This document shows positions 1 through 9,755 of a stretch of DNA of 64,000 bases, piece after piece. The stretch's first letter is position 1. Every line of letters begins with the position of its first letter. Source of the stretch: Helicobacter ibis (lineage in GTDB: Bacteria > Campylobacterota > Campylobacteria > Campylobacterales > Helicobacteraceae); NCBI RefSeq assembly GCF_027859255.1, contig NZ_JAQHXR010000001.1:186001-250000 (forward strand). Reading direction: 5' to 3'. Both the position numbers and the translations under genes were made by a program. Below the pieces are notes generated by a model. The model made no database searches. It was given only the letters and a program-made list of their open reading frames with translations, and was not told the DNA's origin.

Positions 1-2
1 AT

Positions 3-356
3 ACTTTAATAAAAATAAATGGCGTAGGACCTAAGGTTGCTATGGCTATTTTATCTACTTATACTCCAAGTAGCTTTGCAAATGTAGTATCTAATAATGA
101 TATAAAATCAATGCAAAGAGTGCCGGGCATTGGTCCTAAGAGTGCAGGTAGAATCTTAGTTGATTTATCTGGTTGGTCTTTGGAGTTAGCTAGTGATTGT
201 GCTACTAGTGATGATTCAAATCTAACTCAAGTAATAATGGCATTAGAATCTCTAGGATACAAAGGAGATGTGATAAATAAGGCTATAAAGGGCTTGGAAG
301 TCGGTGAAGTAGGGACTATGGTTAAAAATGCACTAAAAAAGATTCAAGGTTTATAA
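3..356 (+). CDS. ruvA: Holliday junction branch migration protein RuvA (5' end missing)
   Basis: This is the C-terminal part of RuvA; the open frame runs in from the left edge. RuvA binds Holliday junctions as a tetramer and loads the RuvB motor for branch migration in recombinational repair. Two helix-hairpin-helix motifs are visible (NGVGPKVA at the edge and PGIGPKSA about 30 residues later), followed by a linker and the small C-terminal helical domain that contacts RuvB (ALESLGYKGDVINKAI). The OB-fold N-terminus lies outside the window. The stop overlaps the next start (TAATG), suggesting translational coupling to rimO. Confidence 0.93.
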   Translation, partial: TLIKINGVGPKVAMAILSTYTPSSFANVVSNNDIKSMQRVPGIGPKSAGRILVDLSGWSLELASDCATSDDSNLTQVIMALESLGYKGDVINKAIKGLEVGEVGTMVKNALKKIQGL

Positions 357-1684
357 TGAGTAAAAAATTACATTTAATATCGCTTGGTTGCACAAAGAAC
401 TTGGTAGATAGCGAGGTTATGCTAGGTAAATTAGCAGAGTATGAACATACAGATGATATAACAGAGGCTGATGTTGTTATAGTAAATACCTGTGGTTTTA
501 TCGAGGCTGCTAAAAAAGAAAGCATACAAACAATACTAGAAGCAATAGAAAACAAGAAAAAAGATTCAATTATTGTAGCTAGTGGTTGTTTAACGCAAAG
601 ATATGCTAAAGAGTTGCAAAAGGAAATACCAGAGCTTGATATAATAACTGGTGTTGGGGATTATGATAAGATAGATTCCATGATTGAGAGGACAAAAAGA
701 GGGGAGAAAATCCTTTCTGTATCTTCAGAGGTATTTTTAGCAAGTGGAAATAATAGACGAGTTATTAGTGGTTCTAGGATTCATGCTTATATCAAGTTAT
801 CAGAGGGTTGTAATCAAAAATGTAGCTTCTGTGCCATACCTAGTTTTAAGGGCAAATTGCACTCACGCACATTAGAATCCACGCTAAAAGAAGTGTCAAA
901 TTTATCAAAAATGGGCTTTAGGGATTTTACATTTATTTCTCAAGATTCTAGTTCTTATTTGCGTGATTTAGGGATTAAAGATGGTTTAGTTGATCTAATA
1001 GATGGAGTAGAGGGACTAGTTCAGAGTGGGTTGGAGATTCGAAGTTGCAGAATCTTATATTTATATCCATCTACTACTTCTAAGAAGTTGATTCAAAAAA
1101 TAATAGATTCTAAAGTGTTTCATAATTATTTTGATATGCCTTTGCAACATGTAAGTAAAAATGTGCTATCAAAAATGGCTAGAAGTGGAGATTTTATCGA
1201 GCTTTTAAGAATGATGAAGAGTGCTAAAAATAGCTTTCTTAGAACTAGCTTTATATTAGGGCATCCTGGAGAGAGTGAAGAAGACTTTAGAGAATTATGT
1301 AGTTTTGTTGATAATTTTCATTTTGATAGGATTAATTTTTTTGCGTTTTCTAGCGAAGAGGGAACTAAGAGTGCTATGATGGAGCAAATACCGCAAAAAA
1401 TAGTAAATGCAAGGCTTAAAGAAATAAACAAAATTTTTTTAAAACAATATAAAGATTCATTAAAAAGTTTGGTAGGAGAGGAGATTGTTGCAATAGTTGA
1501 AGGAGAATCTAGTGAGCATGAGTTTTTCTACTCTGCTAGAGATGTAAGGTATGCACCACAAGTTGATGGAGAGATTCTTATAAATGATAGTCTAATAAAG
1601 TCAATTGAAGCTGGATTCTATAAAGTGAAGCTAACAGAGATTGCTGGTGAAAATCTTATAGGTTGCATTATTGATAGAGCTTAA
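356..1684 (+). CDS. rimO: Ribosomal protein S12 methylthiotransferase RimO
   Basis: This 442-residue radical SAM enzyme adds a methylthio group to a conserved aspartate of ribosomal protein S12. The N-terminal UPF0004 domain carries three iron-sulfur cysteines (C12, C46, C78: LGCTKN, NTCGF, SGCL). The radical SAM cluster motif is CNQKCSFC at residues 152-159, followed by AIPSFKGKLHSR, which is typical of RimO rather than MiaB. A C-terminal TRAM-like domain follows. The start overlaps the ruvA stop by one base. Length and motifs fit the family fully. Confidence 0.96.
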   Translation: MSKKLHLISLGCTKNLVDSEVMLGKLAEYEHTDDITEADVVIVNTCGFIEAAKKESIQTILEAIENKKKDSIIVASGCLTQRYAKELQKEIPELDIITGVGDYDKIDSMIERTKRGEKILSVSSEVFLASGNNRRVISGSRIHAYIKLSEGCNQKCSFCAIPSFKGKLHSRTLESTLKEVSNLSKMGFRDFTFISQDSSSYLRDLGIKDGLVDLIDGVEGLVQSGLEIRSCRILYLYPSTTSKKLIQKIIDSKVFHNYFDMPLQHVSKNVLSKMARSGDFIELLRMMKSAKNSFLRTSFILGHPGESEEDFRELCSFVDNFHFDRINFFAFSSEEGTKSAMMEQIPQKIVNARLKEINKIFLKQYKDSLKSLVGEEIVAIVEGESSEHEFFYSARDVRYAPQVDGEILINDSLIKSIEAGFYKVKLTEIAGENLIGCIIDRA

Positions 1685-2681
1685 ATTTTTAGATGAGCTA
1701 AGAGACGGGAAGAATCTCTTGGCTTTTTCTGCTGGAGTTGATTCTACTGCTTTGTATTTTTTGTTGAAGCTTTATGATATTAGCTTTGATATTGCTATTG
1801 TGGATTATGATATAAGGAAACAAAGTAAATTAGAGGTATCTCGTGCTAAGTCTTTGGCATTTTATGATAATAAAAAGTGCTTTGTTTATGAATCTAGTGC
1901 TATTTCTTCTAACTTTGAGCATAGAGCAAGGGAGATTCGGTATTTGTTTTTCCAGTCTATTATTTTAGAGCATGATTATACAAATTTAATCCTAGCTCAT
2001 CAGTTAAATGATTCTTTAGAATGGTTTTTAATGCAGTTTAGCAAAGGCACTAGCGTTTCTAATATGATCATAATGCCAAAGACACAAAGAAAGATTCAAA
2101 ATAAAACATATAGTATCTTGCGTCCTTTGCTTAGTGTAGATAGGGAATCTTTGAAAGGCTTTTTGGAAGATAGGGATATTTTTTATTTTTATGACTTTAG
2201 TAATAATGATTTTAAATTTAAGAGAAATTACTTTAGGAGTAAGTTTTCAAACATATTTTTAAAAGAGTTTAAAGATGGTATTAAATTTTCTCTTTCTTTG
2301 TTGCAAGAAAATAATATGAAAATATATAATGAAATTGATGTTTATGATGATGTTAGAGAATACTATATTTTTTCGTCATGCGATTTGGATTTTTTATACA
2401 TTGATAAGTTTTCTAAGTGTCTGCACTATGTATTATCTAAAAAGCAAAAAATAGAGTTAAATAAATATATATATTTGGATCACTTTTCACTAGTGTTTGG
2501 CGATAAAATAGTTGTAGAAAAGTTTCACAATAGAATATATGTTTTTAGACAAGTATCTAAAAAGGTTGTTTTTACCAAGCAGCAAAAAGAATATTTTAGA
2601 AAGAATCGCATACCAATTAAATTTAGAAAATTTTTAGCATATCGTTATCAAATACCAATAGAATTGCAATATATCAATTAA
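1671..2681 (+). CDS. tilS: tRNA(Ile)-lysidine synthase TilS
   Basis: TilS attaches lysine to the wobble cytidine of the isoleucine CAU anticodon tRNA, changing its codon and amino acid identity. The PP-loop ATPase motif is SAGVDS at residues 20-25 (the usual second Gly is Ala), and later segments such as LAHQLNDSLEWFLMQ are typical of the catalytic domain. At 336 residues it is the short form common in Helicobacter, with a diverged C-terminus. The TTG at 1671 lies inside the end of rimO (14-base overlap); no better start is seen, so the exact start is uncertain. Confidence 0.9.
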   Translation: MIELKFLDELRDGKNLLAFSAGVDSTALYFLLKLYDISFDIAIVDYDIRKQSKLEVSRAKSLAFYDNKKCFVYESSAISSNFEHRAREIRYLFFQSIILEHDYTNLILAHQLNDSLEWFLMQFSKGTSVSNMIIMPKTQRKIQNKTYSILRPLLSVDRESLKGFLEDRDIFYFYDFSNNDFKFKRNYFRSKFSNIFLKEFKDGIKFSLSLLQENNMKIYNEIDVYDDVREYYIFSSCDLDFLYIDKFSKCLHYVLSKKQKIELNKYIYLDHFSLVFGDKIVVEKFHNRIYVFRQVSKKVVFTKQQKEYFRKNRIPIKFRKFLAYRYQIPIELQYIN

Positions 2682-2755
2682 GTGTTACTTTTATATACTT
2701 TTTATTACTAGATTTATCAATTTATTAATAATATTAATTATTTTAAGTAAAATGT

Positions 2756-2766
2756 GGGGGGGGGGG
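2756..2766 (+). repeat. Poly-G tract (11 G) in chemoreceptor promoter region
   Basis: Eleven consecutive G residues lie in the 134-base gap between tilS and the chemoreceptor gene, 49 bases before the start codon. The tract directly abuts a -10-like TAGAAT (2767-2772). A length change would alter spacing upstream of that box, so it could vary transcription rather than reading frame. The rest of the gap is AT-rich with no other gene. Confidence 0.85.
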
Positions 2767-2772
2767 TAGAAT
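2767..2772 (+). promoter_or_regulatory. Candidate -10 box of the chemoreceptor gene
   Basis: TAGAAT follows the poly-G tract immediately and lies 44 bases upstream of the ATG. A good ribosome binding site (AAAAGGAG) precedes the start. A second TA-rich stretch (around 2782-2797) could be an alternative -10, so this assignment is an inference. Confidence 0.35.
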
Positions 2773-2815
2773 TTTAGATTCATATATTATATTATAGATT
2801 TTAAAAGGAGTATTT

Positions 2816-4924
2816 ATGGGTTTTTGGTCTAGGCTTAGTATTGGTACCAAGATTATAGTTAATGTCACTTGCGTTTTGCTTGTATGTATGTTTTGTATGT
2901 CTTTTTTGATATTGCAACAAGTTTCAAAAACACAAAAAAGAACTGATAATAGTCTGCTTCTTTCTGTTGGTAGGGAAATATCAGAAATAGTAAATGGGAT
3001 CTATGGAGAAGTATATACTTCGGTGAGAACCGTAAATGGGACATTAGAGGAAATTATAAATGATAGAGAAAGTGGTGCTAGATCTCAAGCTACTCTTGAA
3101 AATGAGCTCAAAAATACTCTTGATTCTAGTAATTATGGCATATATGCGTTTGTATATATTAAAGATAGTGATTGGTTTGGAGATAAAATAGTAGATTCTA
3201 AGCATAGACTTCCAAATGGTGAGTTTTTAATACTTGTAGAAGATACAGATGTTACCAATGCGGGTGGTTTAAAGGTTGGTTCTGCAACAGATAGTGTAGT
3301 TAAGTTACCAACCGTCGAACGTGCATTAAATACTGGTAAAGTCGCAGTTGGTAATCCTTTTTACGTTAATTTAACTGGAAAAAATGAATTTATCAATACA
3401 ATTACAATACCTATAAAAAAGAATGGTATAGTGATTGGTGCTGTTGGCATGATGGTGAATTTAGATACAGTAGGAAAAATTCTGAACAATAGTGATAGAT
3501 CAGTATTTGATGGGGATTATAGATTCTTGCTTAGTGCAAATCAAACTATAGCATCTCATCCCAATACGGAATATTTGGGCAAAAAGCTTGTTGACATTCC
3601 AGGAGACAAACAACAACTTGAAGGATTAGCAAATAGAGCTAAAGAGCAATATAGAGGTATATTTGAATATACAAATTATGCAAATGTAAGGACTTTGGCT
3701 GGTATGTATAGTTTTGAAGTTGGCTATGGTACTGGTTCTTATTGGACTGCTGCTGTTTTGGCACCAGTTAGTTCTGTAAATGCTAATGCCGAATATATGC
3801 AAAGGTTGATTGCTATATGTAGCATTGTTACCGTCCTTATTATTGTATTATATGTTTTGTGGTATATAAAAGCAAATGTATCTTCTAGAATTGTAAATAT
3901 ATTATCTCATTTGCGAGGATTTTTTAAGTGCTTGAATTTTGAAACTGATAAATGTCCTATGCCATTAAGGCCAAAGGCACAAGATGAACTAGGTCAGATG
4001 GCTATGGAAATTAATCTAAATATAGAAAAAACACAAGAATCATTAGATAGAGATGGGCAAGCCGTTGTAGAATCCGTTAATAGTGTAAAAATAGTTGAAA
4101 GTGGAGATTTAACAGCAAGAATAACAGCAGAACCATTTAATCCAAAGCTACGAGAATTAAAAGATGTTTTAAATCAATTGTTAGAAACTTTGGAGAAGAA
4201 AGTTGGTAGTGATTTAAATGAGCTTGATAGAGTTTTTAATTCATATGCTAGTCTCAATTTTACTACAGATGTTAAGAATACTAGTGGTAGGGTTGAGCAG
4301 GTAACCAATACCTTAGGTAAAGAGATAAGAACAATGTTAAAATCTAGTAATCGTTATGCCATTGATTTGACTAGTAAAACTGATATTCTGAAAGGTTATA
4401 TGCAAAGACTAACAGAAGGAAGTCAATCTCAAGCAAGTTCTTTACAACAATCAGCAGCTGCCATAGAAGAGATAAGCTCATCTATGCAAAATGTATCAGA
4501 TAAAACATCTGAAGTAACAAGACAAGCAGAAGATATTAAAAACATAGTAGGTGTAATTAAAGATATAGCAGATCAAACAAATCTACTAGCACTTAATGCT
4601 GCAATAGAAGCTGCAAGAGCAGGAGAACATGGTAGAGGATTTGCAGTTGTTGCAGATGAAGTAAGAAAGTTAGCAGAAAGAACAGGTAAATCATTAAATG
4701 AAATAGAAGCTAATGTAAATATATTAGTGCAAGGTATTAATGATATGAGTGAATCTATAAGAGAACAAACTCAAGGTGTAACTCAAATAAATGAAGCAGT
4801 AGCTCAATTAGAATCTGTAACACAAGATAATGTAATTGTTGCTAATGATACTAGTAGCGTAGCTCAAGAAGTTAATAATATAGCACAGGAGATTTTAAAT
4901 GACATCAATAAGAAAAAATACTAA
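2816..4924 (+). CDS. Methyl-accepting chemotaxis protein (Tlp-type, periplasmic sensor domain)
   Basis: This 702-residue transmembrane chemoreceptor signals to CheA/CheW. A first membrane segment lies at about residues 11-31, followed by a periplasmic ligand-binding region of about 300 residues with the look of a Cache domain, and a second membrane segment at about 330-352. The cytoplasmic half has a HAMP-like linker and the conserved signalling hairpin around [19 protein letters not shown], then [13 protein letters not shown]. The ligand is unknown. The gene overlaps the following YedF-like gene by 26 bases. Its promoter holds a poly-G tract, so expression is probably phase variable. Confidence 0.93.
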   Translation: MGFWSRLSIGTKIIVNVTCVLLVCMFCMSFLILQQVSKTQKRTDNSLLLSVGREISEIVNGIYGEVYTSVRTVNGTLEEIINDRESGARSQATLENELKNTLDSSNYGIYAFVYIKDSDWFGDKIVDSKHRLPNGEFLILVEDTDVTNAGGLKVGSATDSVVKLPTVERALNTGKVAVGNPFYVNLTGKNEFINTITIPIKKNGIVIGAVGMMVNLDTVGKILNNSDRSVFDGDYRFLLSANQTIASHPNTEYLGKKLVDIPGDKQQLEGLANRAKEQYRGIFEYTNYANVRTLAGMYSFEVGYGTGSYWTAAVLAPVSSVNANAEYMQRLIAICSIVTVLIIVLYVLWYIKANVSSRIVNILSHLRGFFKCLNFETDKCPMPLRPKAQDELGQMAMEINLNIEKTQESLDRDGQAVVESVNSVKIVESGDLTARITAEPFNPKLRELKDVLNQLLETLEKKVGSDLNELDRVFNSYASLNFTTDVKNTSGRVEQVTNTLGKEIRTMLKSSNRYAIDLTSKTDILKGYMQRLTEGSQSQASSLQQSAAAIEEISSSMQNVSDKTSEVTRQAEDIKNIVGVIKDIADQTNLLALNAAIEAARAGEHGRGFAVVADEVRKLAERTGKSLNEIEANVNILVQGINDMSESIREQTQGVTQINEAVAQLESVTQDNVIVANDTSSVAQEVNNIAQEILNDINKKKY

Positions 4925-5243
4925 TATTCTATTAAAAGATGATGTGATAGGAGAGAGAGGGGAATTAGGAGAGAAACTTTTGCTTGGTGTAATATCCAAT
5001 GTTAAAGAGTGTGATATTGTGCCAAGTAATATTTTTCTCATAAATCGCGCTGTATTTCTAAGTACTACAAATGAAAATGCAATTTATTCTTTAAAAGAAT
5101 TACATAATATAGGAGTTAAGATATTTTCTTGTGGGACCTGTTTAGATTTTTTTAATCTTAGAGATAAATTGCAAGTAGGTGAGGTTGGTAATGCTAAGGA
5201 TATACTAGAAGCACTCCTTAGCCAAGATAGTATCACTCTTTAG
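4899..5243 (+). CDS. YedF-like DsrE-fold protein
   Basis: This 114-residue protein resembles the C-terminal DsrE-like domain of YedF, a sulfurtransferase-like protein linked to selenium metabolism. Hallmarks are [29 protein letters not shown] and the cysteine segment [10 protein letters not shown] followed by [10 protein letters not shown]. No N-terminal TusA domain is present. The ATG lies inside the end of the chemoreceptor gene, and the 3' end overlaps convergent dapD by four bases. The physiological role is not established. Confidence 0.8.
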   Translation: MTSIRKNTNILLKDDVIGERGELGEKLLLGVISNVKECDIVPSNIFLINRAVFLSTTNENAIYSLKELHNIGVKIFSCGTCLDFFNLRDKLQVGEVGNAKDILEALLSQDSITL

Positions 5244-6442
5244 TGTAAATTTGCATTTAGCTCGATTTTGCGATTCGAGCGGAATGCTATCATTTCGCCT
5301 GTTTTTGAATTACATCTAAAGTGTATCCCATTTTTCCCTGATAATTCTCTTCCTTTATAGATTCCTTCTTCTTTTATCTCAAAGTTTGGGTTTATTTCTT
5401 TTATTTTTTCTGCTTCTTCTTTTGTGATTTTAAATATTGTCCCAGCTAGTATTGCAATCCCTCCATCTATAATACAACCATCTCCTAGACTAATTCCAGT
5501 AGAGCTATTTACGCCTAAAAGACAATTTTTGCCTATGCTTATTGGATCATTATTACCACCGCTTAGCACTCCTAAAATACTAGCACCTCCACCTACATCA
5601 CTGCCTTCACCTACAATTACACTAGATGAGATTCTTCCTTCATTCATACAAGCACCCATTGCACCAGCGTTGAAATTAACATAACTAGCACCCGGCATTT
5701 GTGTATAACCACCAGTTCCAAGATATGCACCAAAGCGAGTTTTTGCTGTATCAAGTAACCTTATATTGTCATATTGAGGGATTACTTGCATTAGGTATCT
5801 TGGGAATTTATCTACAAAGTCTATAATTGGAAATTCGCCACGCATTTTTAGAGAGATTTCATTTTCTCTTAGCCATTCTAGTTCAAATGGTGTGTTTCCG
5901 CTCCATGCTACATTGCTTAGTAACCCAAAGATTCCATCTAGTTGCAGACTTCTTAGTGGAGCTTTACCTAAAGATAGGGCTAGAAGCTTCATATATGCAG
6001 ATTCTACGCTTTTGCACACTTCATCTTTATATATTGCACAAAATCTATATCTAAAATCTCCAGTTTGTGTATATAATCTCCCATCGTTTAACGCTCTTTG
6101 TAGCTCTAGTATTACAGCTACATTTTTGTGTGAGTTTGGATTTTCTTGTGTTTCTTTTATATATGGTGCAAAAGTCTCTAACGCTTCAAGCACAAACTCT
6201 TCAGTGATACCAAATACAAGCTCACTATCACTATTTTCTAATATTTCGCATTTATCTTTTAGATTCCAAAATATTGCATAGCTTCCGAAGTTTTCTCCCC
6301 AGTTTAGCACAGGGTATGTAGCTTGTAATACTTTATTGCTTAAAATCCCAACATCAGCATAGCATATACCAAAGGCTAGTGGTGCTTTGTAGTCGTTTTT
6401 GTTTTGTATTTCCTTCACTTTTTGTTCAAACATTGTTTTCAT
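5240..6442 (-). CDS. dapD: 2,3,4,5-tetrahydropyridine-2,6-dicarboxylate N-succinyltransferase DapD
   Basis: DapD transfers succinyl from succinyl-CoA to tetrahydrodipicolinate in the lysine/diaminopimelate pathway that feeds peptidoglycan. At 400 residues it is the long Campylobacterota form. The C-terminal half is a left-handed beta-helix: the stretch LGTGGYTQMPGASYVNFNAG leads into hexapeptide-like turns such as GEGSDVGGGASI and GDGCIIDGGIAI. It is monocistronic, preceded by GGAG near the ATG, and faces the chemoreceptor operon tail to tail. Confidence 0.93.
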   Translation of the reverse strand: MKTMFEQKVKEIQNKNDYKAPLAFGICYADVGILSNKVLQATYPVLNWGENFGSYAIFWNLKDKCEILENSDSELVFGITEEFVLEALETFAPYIKETQENPNSHKNVAVILELQRALNDGRLYTQTGDFRYRFCAIYKDEVCKSVESAYMKLLALSLGKAPLRSLQLDGIFGLLSNVAWSGNTPFELEWLRENEISLKMRGEFPIIDFVDKFPRYLMQVIPQYDNIRLLDTAKTRFGAYLGTGGYTQMPGASYVNFNAGAMGACMNEGRISSSVIVGEGSDVGGGASILGVLSGGNNDPISIGKNCLLGVNSSTGISLGDGCIIDGGIAILAGTIFKITKEEAEKIKEINPNFEIKEEGIYKGRELSGKNGIHFRCNSKTGEMIAFRSNRKIELNANLH

Positions 6443-6520
6443 AGAATCTCCTTAATTGTATTTTTTGATTATAGCTACAAAAGTATAGTAATTAAATAAA
6501 AAAATAACTATAATATTTGT

Positions 6521-6913
6521 ATGCAAAGTGGTGATTATTTGGTAGTTTTTATTATTTTATTTGTTATTTTATTGTTGTTTGTTTGGCTTGTTTTTGCATT
6601 TTTGCATACCAAAACTTCTAAGAAACAGACAATTATAAAAGATTATTCAGCACATGAGATTTTGGAGTTAGTAAAGGATTCTAACAATAGCTTATCTGCC
6701 TTAGAGGAGTATTCTAAAATTGCAAAAGCACACTATCATAGATATATGGGTGAGATTAGCGATTTTGATTTGGAGTTTGTTGTTGTTTTGAGTGCTCATA
6801 AGCATGTAAATGCAAAGCTAATTTTAGAGGTTGAAAGATATTTTAAAGTAGAAAATCCAAATAGAGCTACACTTTTAGATAATGCACTTGGAGCGGGATT
6901 AAAAAAGAGATAG
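6521..6913 (+). CDS. Small single-pass membrane protein of unknown function
   Basis: This 130-residue protein has one strong N-terminal membrane helix (residues 6-28, rich in V, I, L, F) and a basic stop-transfer segment (KTSKKQ), then a soluble helical tail of about 95 residues. It lies between dapD, with which it diverges, and hisG, whose 3' end it meets two bases apart. I recognise no domain; the tail is probably cytoplasmic by the positive-inside rule. Confidence 0.7.
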   Translation: MQSGDYLVVFIILFVILLLFVWLVFAFLHTKTSKKQTIIKDYSAHEILELVKDSNNSLSALEEYSKIAKAHYHRYMGEISDFDLEFVVVLSAHKHVNAKLILEVERYFKVENPNRATLLDNALGAGLKKR

Positions 6914-6914
6914 A

Positions 6915-7520
6915 TTAATTTGGTTTGAAAAATTCTTGTATTTTTAGTATTTCGTCCTTTTTTGTATAAAAGCTATTTTCATTTGCTACTAAATATGCGC
7001 TAACCTCCATTATTACTTCATCTATTTTTAGATTATTTTGCTCTATGGTGCTACCAGTCTCAACAATATCTACGATTCCATCGGCTAAATTTACAAGTGG
7101 TGCTAATTCAATAGAGCCATATAGTTTGATAATATCAACACTTAGTGCCTTTTTAGCAAAGTATGATTTTGCTATATTTTCCATTTTTGTGGCTATTTTT
7201 AGATTCGGCTTTGAGAAGTCTAGTTTTGAATCTTTTGGAGAACCTATTATTATTTTGCATTTGCCAAACTCCAAATCAAGCAGTCTTATTATATGTCTTT
7301 GTTGTTCTTCTAATACATCTAGCCCAACTATGCCTATATCTGCGACTTGTCTTTCTATATATATGGGTATATCTTGGTTTCTTATTAGCATAAATGTGAA
7401 ATTTTTTGTTTGTAAAATTAGTTTTCTATCTTCAAATTCTAGTTTTTCTTGTGTTAGAGATTCAAAAATTTCTAAAGCTTGTGTTCCTATCCTGCCTTTT
7501 GGGAGTGCGACTTTAATCAT
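6915..7520 (-). CDS. hisG: ATP phosphoribosyltransferase, short form HisG
   Basis: This catalyses the first step of histidine biosynthesis, condensing ATP with PRPP. At 201 residues it is the short form, which in known cases needs the HisZ regulatory subunit; no hisZ is in this window. Family motifs are ALPKGRIG at the start, ADIGIVGLDVLEE and the PRPP-loop-like GIVDIVETGSTI. It overlaps coaX by four bases, so the two are probably co-transcribed. H. pylori lacks the histidine pathway, which argues for another species. Confidence 0.92.
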   Translation of the reverse strand: MIKVALPKGRIGTQALEIFESLTQEKLEFEDRKLILQTKNFTFMLIRNQDIPIYIERQVADIGIVGLDVLEEQQRHIIRLLDLEFGKCKIIIGSPKDSKLDFSKPNLKIATKMENIAKSYFAKKALSVDIIKLYGSIELAPLVNLADGIVDIVETGSTIEQNNLKIDEVIMEVSAYLVANENSFYTKKDEILKIQEFFKPN

Positions 7521-8155
7521 AGCGTTACACCTTTGTTTATTATTTTTGATTCGATTGTGTTTTGCATTCCTTTGAAAATTAATAAATCATCATAAATACA
7601 ATCTTTAAAGAATCTAGATAAAAACTTGCCATCTCCACCGGTGAAGTATATTTTTTTGTTTTTGGAAGTATTTTTTATCATTAATATTATTGACTTTAGT
7701 GTCCCAAAGCTAACTGCATCTCTAGTGTTTTGTGGAAACATATCCAAATCTATTGCTAAGTTTAAATCGCAATCAAGCACAGAAATGGCACTAAATAGCT
7801 TTCTATATTGTGCTAAACCGGGCATTATATAGCCACCAAGATGGATTCCATCTTGCATAATATCAATTGTAATTGCACTTCCTGCATCTACTATTACACC
7901 ATCTTTTATTGCATTGCATGCTGCAATTCTATCTATACCTAAGCCCTTGTATGTAGTATCAATGCTTAAAAGTGGGGTAAGGTCAAAACATCTAGGGTGT
8001 GAGTGCAGGAGAGATTGTGTTGATTGCTCATTGACGCTTATGAAAATTATAATTTCATTAGCGTCTTTTTGTGATAGCTTATCTTTTGATTCTTTCCAGA
8101 TTCTACCGCGATAATAAAAGTGCAAAAATGAATTGCCAATATCGCATAGAATCAT
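7517..8155 (-). CDS. coaX: Type III pantothenate kinase CoaX
   Basis: CoaX phosphorylates pantothenate in the first committed step of coenzyme A synthesis. The 212-residue protein starts with the ASKHA phosphate motif (CDIGNSFLHF), has the GIDR motif (GLGIDRIAACNA) and the second phosphate motif VDAGSAITIDIM followed by GGYIMPGL. It overlaps hisG by four bases and lies nine bases after the lipoprotein gene, within a minus-strand run that extends up to greA. Confidence 0.93.
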   Translation of the reverse strand: MILCDIGNSFLHFYYRGRIWKESKDKLSQKDANEIIIFISVNEQSTQSLLHSHPRCFDLTPLLSIDTTYKGLGIDRIAACNAIKDGVIVDAGSAITIDIMQDGIHLGGYIMPGLAQYRKLFSAISVLDCDLNLAIDLDMFPQNTRDAVSFGTLKSIILMIKNTSKNKKIYFTGGDGKFLSRFFKDCIYDDLLIFKGMQNTIESKIINKGVTL

Positions 8156-8163
8156 TTTTAAAC

Positions 8164-9168
8164 CTATTTGATTTCAAATACTTGATCGCCAACGAAGATT
8201 CTATCTGTGCCAGAAAATACAGGAACATCTATGGCATCAGGTAATTTTAATATTTTATAATCTGATAAATCATCTTCTAGGATAATTAAATATCCTCTAG
8301 TCTCCAAAACCATAATATGTTGTCCATGATTTGCAGCAGTGAAGTGAGCAAACGGGAATTTTAACCTTTTTATTTCATTTAAATCCACATCGGTTAGGAT
8401 TACCTCACCTTCTGAAGTGAATAAAAAGATTCTATCGCTAAAGAATAAAACATCTTTTAAGTTTGCATCAAATGTATTAATAACCGTTGGACTTACAGAT
8501 ATTACTCTCTTTGGAGTAGCGGCTACCATTCTATTGTTTATAGCTTCTAGGAATATTACATTATTGAAGTGTTTTTCACCATTTACAACTATATTTCTTA
8601 TTATTTGCATTTTGTTTCTATCAACTATTACAAGCTTGCCATCTAAAGTAGGCACAACTATAATGTCTCCTAAGAAATATGGAGAAGCAATTAGAGTGTT
8701 GTTTGTAGGTGCTGGGGCACTATCTAGTTTATAAATAACTTTTTCTTGTTCTAAATCATATATTACAAATGTGTTGTTATCAAAAATTGCTACTATTAGA
8801 TTCTTATCTATTGATGCACTTACGGGATTACCTTCTAAATGTACAAATAAAGCCTTTCTAGTATCTTTGTGAAATAAAAATAGCTTATTATCACCCGTGC
8901 TTGCTATATAATATTCTTCTGATTGGTTTAGATACCTTGCACCTTCTGGTAATACTACATTTGGAACTTGTGAGTATTTTGTGATAAATTGTCTATTATC
9001 AAGCGTTGCACCATTTCTTGTAACAGAAATAATATCATCAGGCAAACTACCCATATATGCTACTTCACCTGCTATTTCTTCTTCTTTTGGCTCAAAGTAA
9101 AACTTCGAACCACAACCGCTTAAAATTGCACCTAGCATGATTATTAATGTGATTTTACTTAGTTGCAT
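8164..9168 (-). CDS. BamB-like beta-propeller lipoprotein
   Basis: This 334-residue lipoprotein has a signal peptide and lipobox (AILSGCGS), so it should be anchored by Cys19. The mature part shows repeated beta-strand blades such as NLIVAIFDNNTFVIYDLEQ and DIIVVPTLDGKLVIVDRNKM, typical of PQQ-type propellers. It follows a YfgM-like gene with a 14-base overlap; YfgM and BamB are neighbours in other bacteria, so a role in outer-membrane protein assembly is a reasonable inference, not proven here. Confidence 0.72.
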   Translation of the reverse strand: MQLSKITLIIMLGAILSGCGSKFYFEPKEEEIAGEVAYMGSLPDDIISVTRNGATLDNRQFITKYSQVPNVVLPEGARYLNQSEEYYIASTGDNKLFLFHKDTRKALFVHLEGNPVSASIDKNLIVAIFDNNTFVIYDLEQEKVIYKLDSAPAPTNNTLIASPYFLGDIIVVPTLDGKLVIVDRNKMQIIRNIVVNGEKHFNNVIFLEAINNRMVAATPKRVISVSPTVINTFDANLKDVLFFSDRIFLFTSEGEVILTDVDLNEIKRLKFPFAHFTAANHGQHIMVLETRGYLIILEDDLSDYKILKLPDAIDVPVFSGTDRIFVGDQVFEIK

Positions 9169-9745
9169 TTGTTTCTCCTTTTATGCTTAAATGTTCTAGT
9201 TCTTTTGCAATTTCTTTCACAAATGAATCATCTGGTATTTGCTCTAGAATAGTCTTTGCTTCATTTGTATTTTTTTCTTGTATATTTAGTAGCGCTAATT
9301 GCAGTTTTGCAAAGTCAATGGTACTATTTTCTAGCTCTGTTTTGTTTTTGTCTAGACTTGCACTTTGATATTCTGCAAATTTTGCCAATATAGCAACTTT
9401 GGAATCTTTTAATTTATTTAATATCTCTGTATCACCTTCTTTTACTGCTTTTTGAAAGAGATATAAATCATATAGACTGCTTTTCGATTCTTCTAGTTTT
9501 GCTATTGCTTCTTTGTTTTCCTGTAATGCTAAAGTATATAAACTAGATAGTTCTTGCTGTTTGTTTTCTTTATAATATGAGTTTGCAGTATATCCTATCG
9601 TAAATACTATTGTTGCCACAATTATTGCTATTAGAGGCATTTTGTATTTTTTTAAAATGCTCTCTAGCCTAAATACACCTTCTAACATCTTTTCATTGCT
9701 ATCTATTTCTTCTTTTATGTATCCTAAACCTTTTTTAAAGTCCAA
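9155..9745 (-). CDS. YfgM-like membrane-anchored tetratricopeptide protein
   Basis: This 196-residue protein begins with a short cytoplasmic segment, has one membrane helix (MPLIAIIVATIVFTIGYTA) and a periplasmic helical repeat domain resembling TPR_21 proteins. I place the start at the TTG at 9745 because AAGGAG sits just upstream; a longer frame to 9790 would overlap dut and has no such site. Pairing with the downstream propeller lipoprotein suggests an envelope-chaperone role like YfgM. Confidence 0.68.
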   Translation of the reverse strand: MDFKKGLGYIKEEIDSNEKMLEGVFRLESILKKYKMPLIAIIVATIVFTIGYTANSYYKENKQQELSSLYTLALQENKEAIAKLEESKSSLYDLYLFQKAVKEGDTEILNKLKDSKVAILAKFAEYQSASLDKNKTELENSTIDFAKLQLALLNIQEKNTNEAKTILEQIPDDSFVKEIAKELEHLSIKGETNATK

Positions 9746-9755
9746 ATTATTCTCC

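Noticed and set aside
5424-5684. Open frame opposite dapD
   Set aside because: It is the antisense shadow of the repetitive beta-helix region; composition is low complexity and there is no start site signal.
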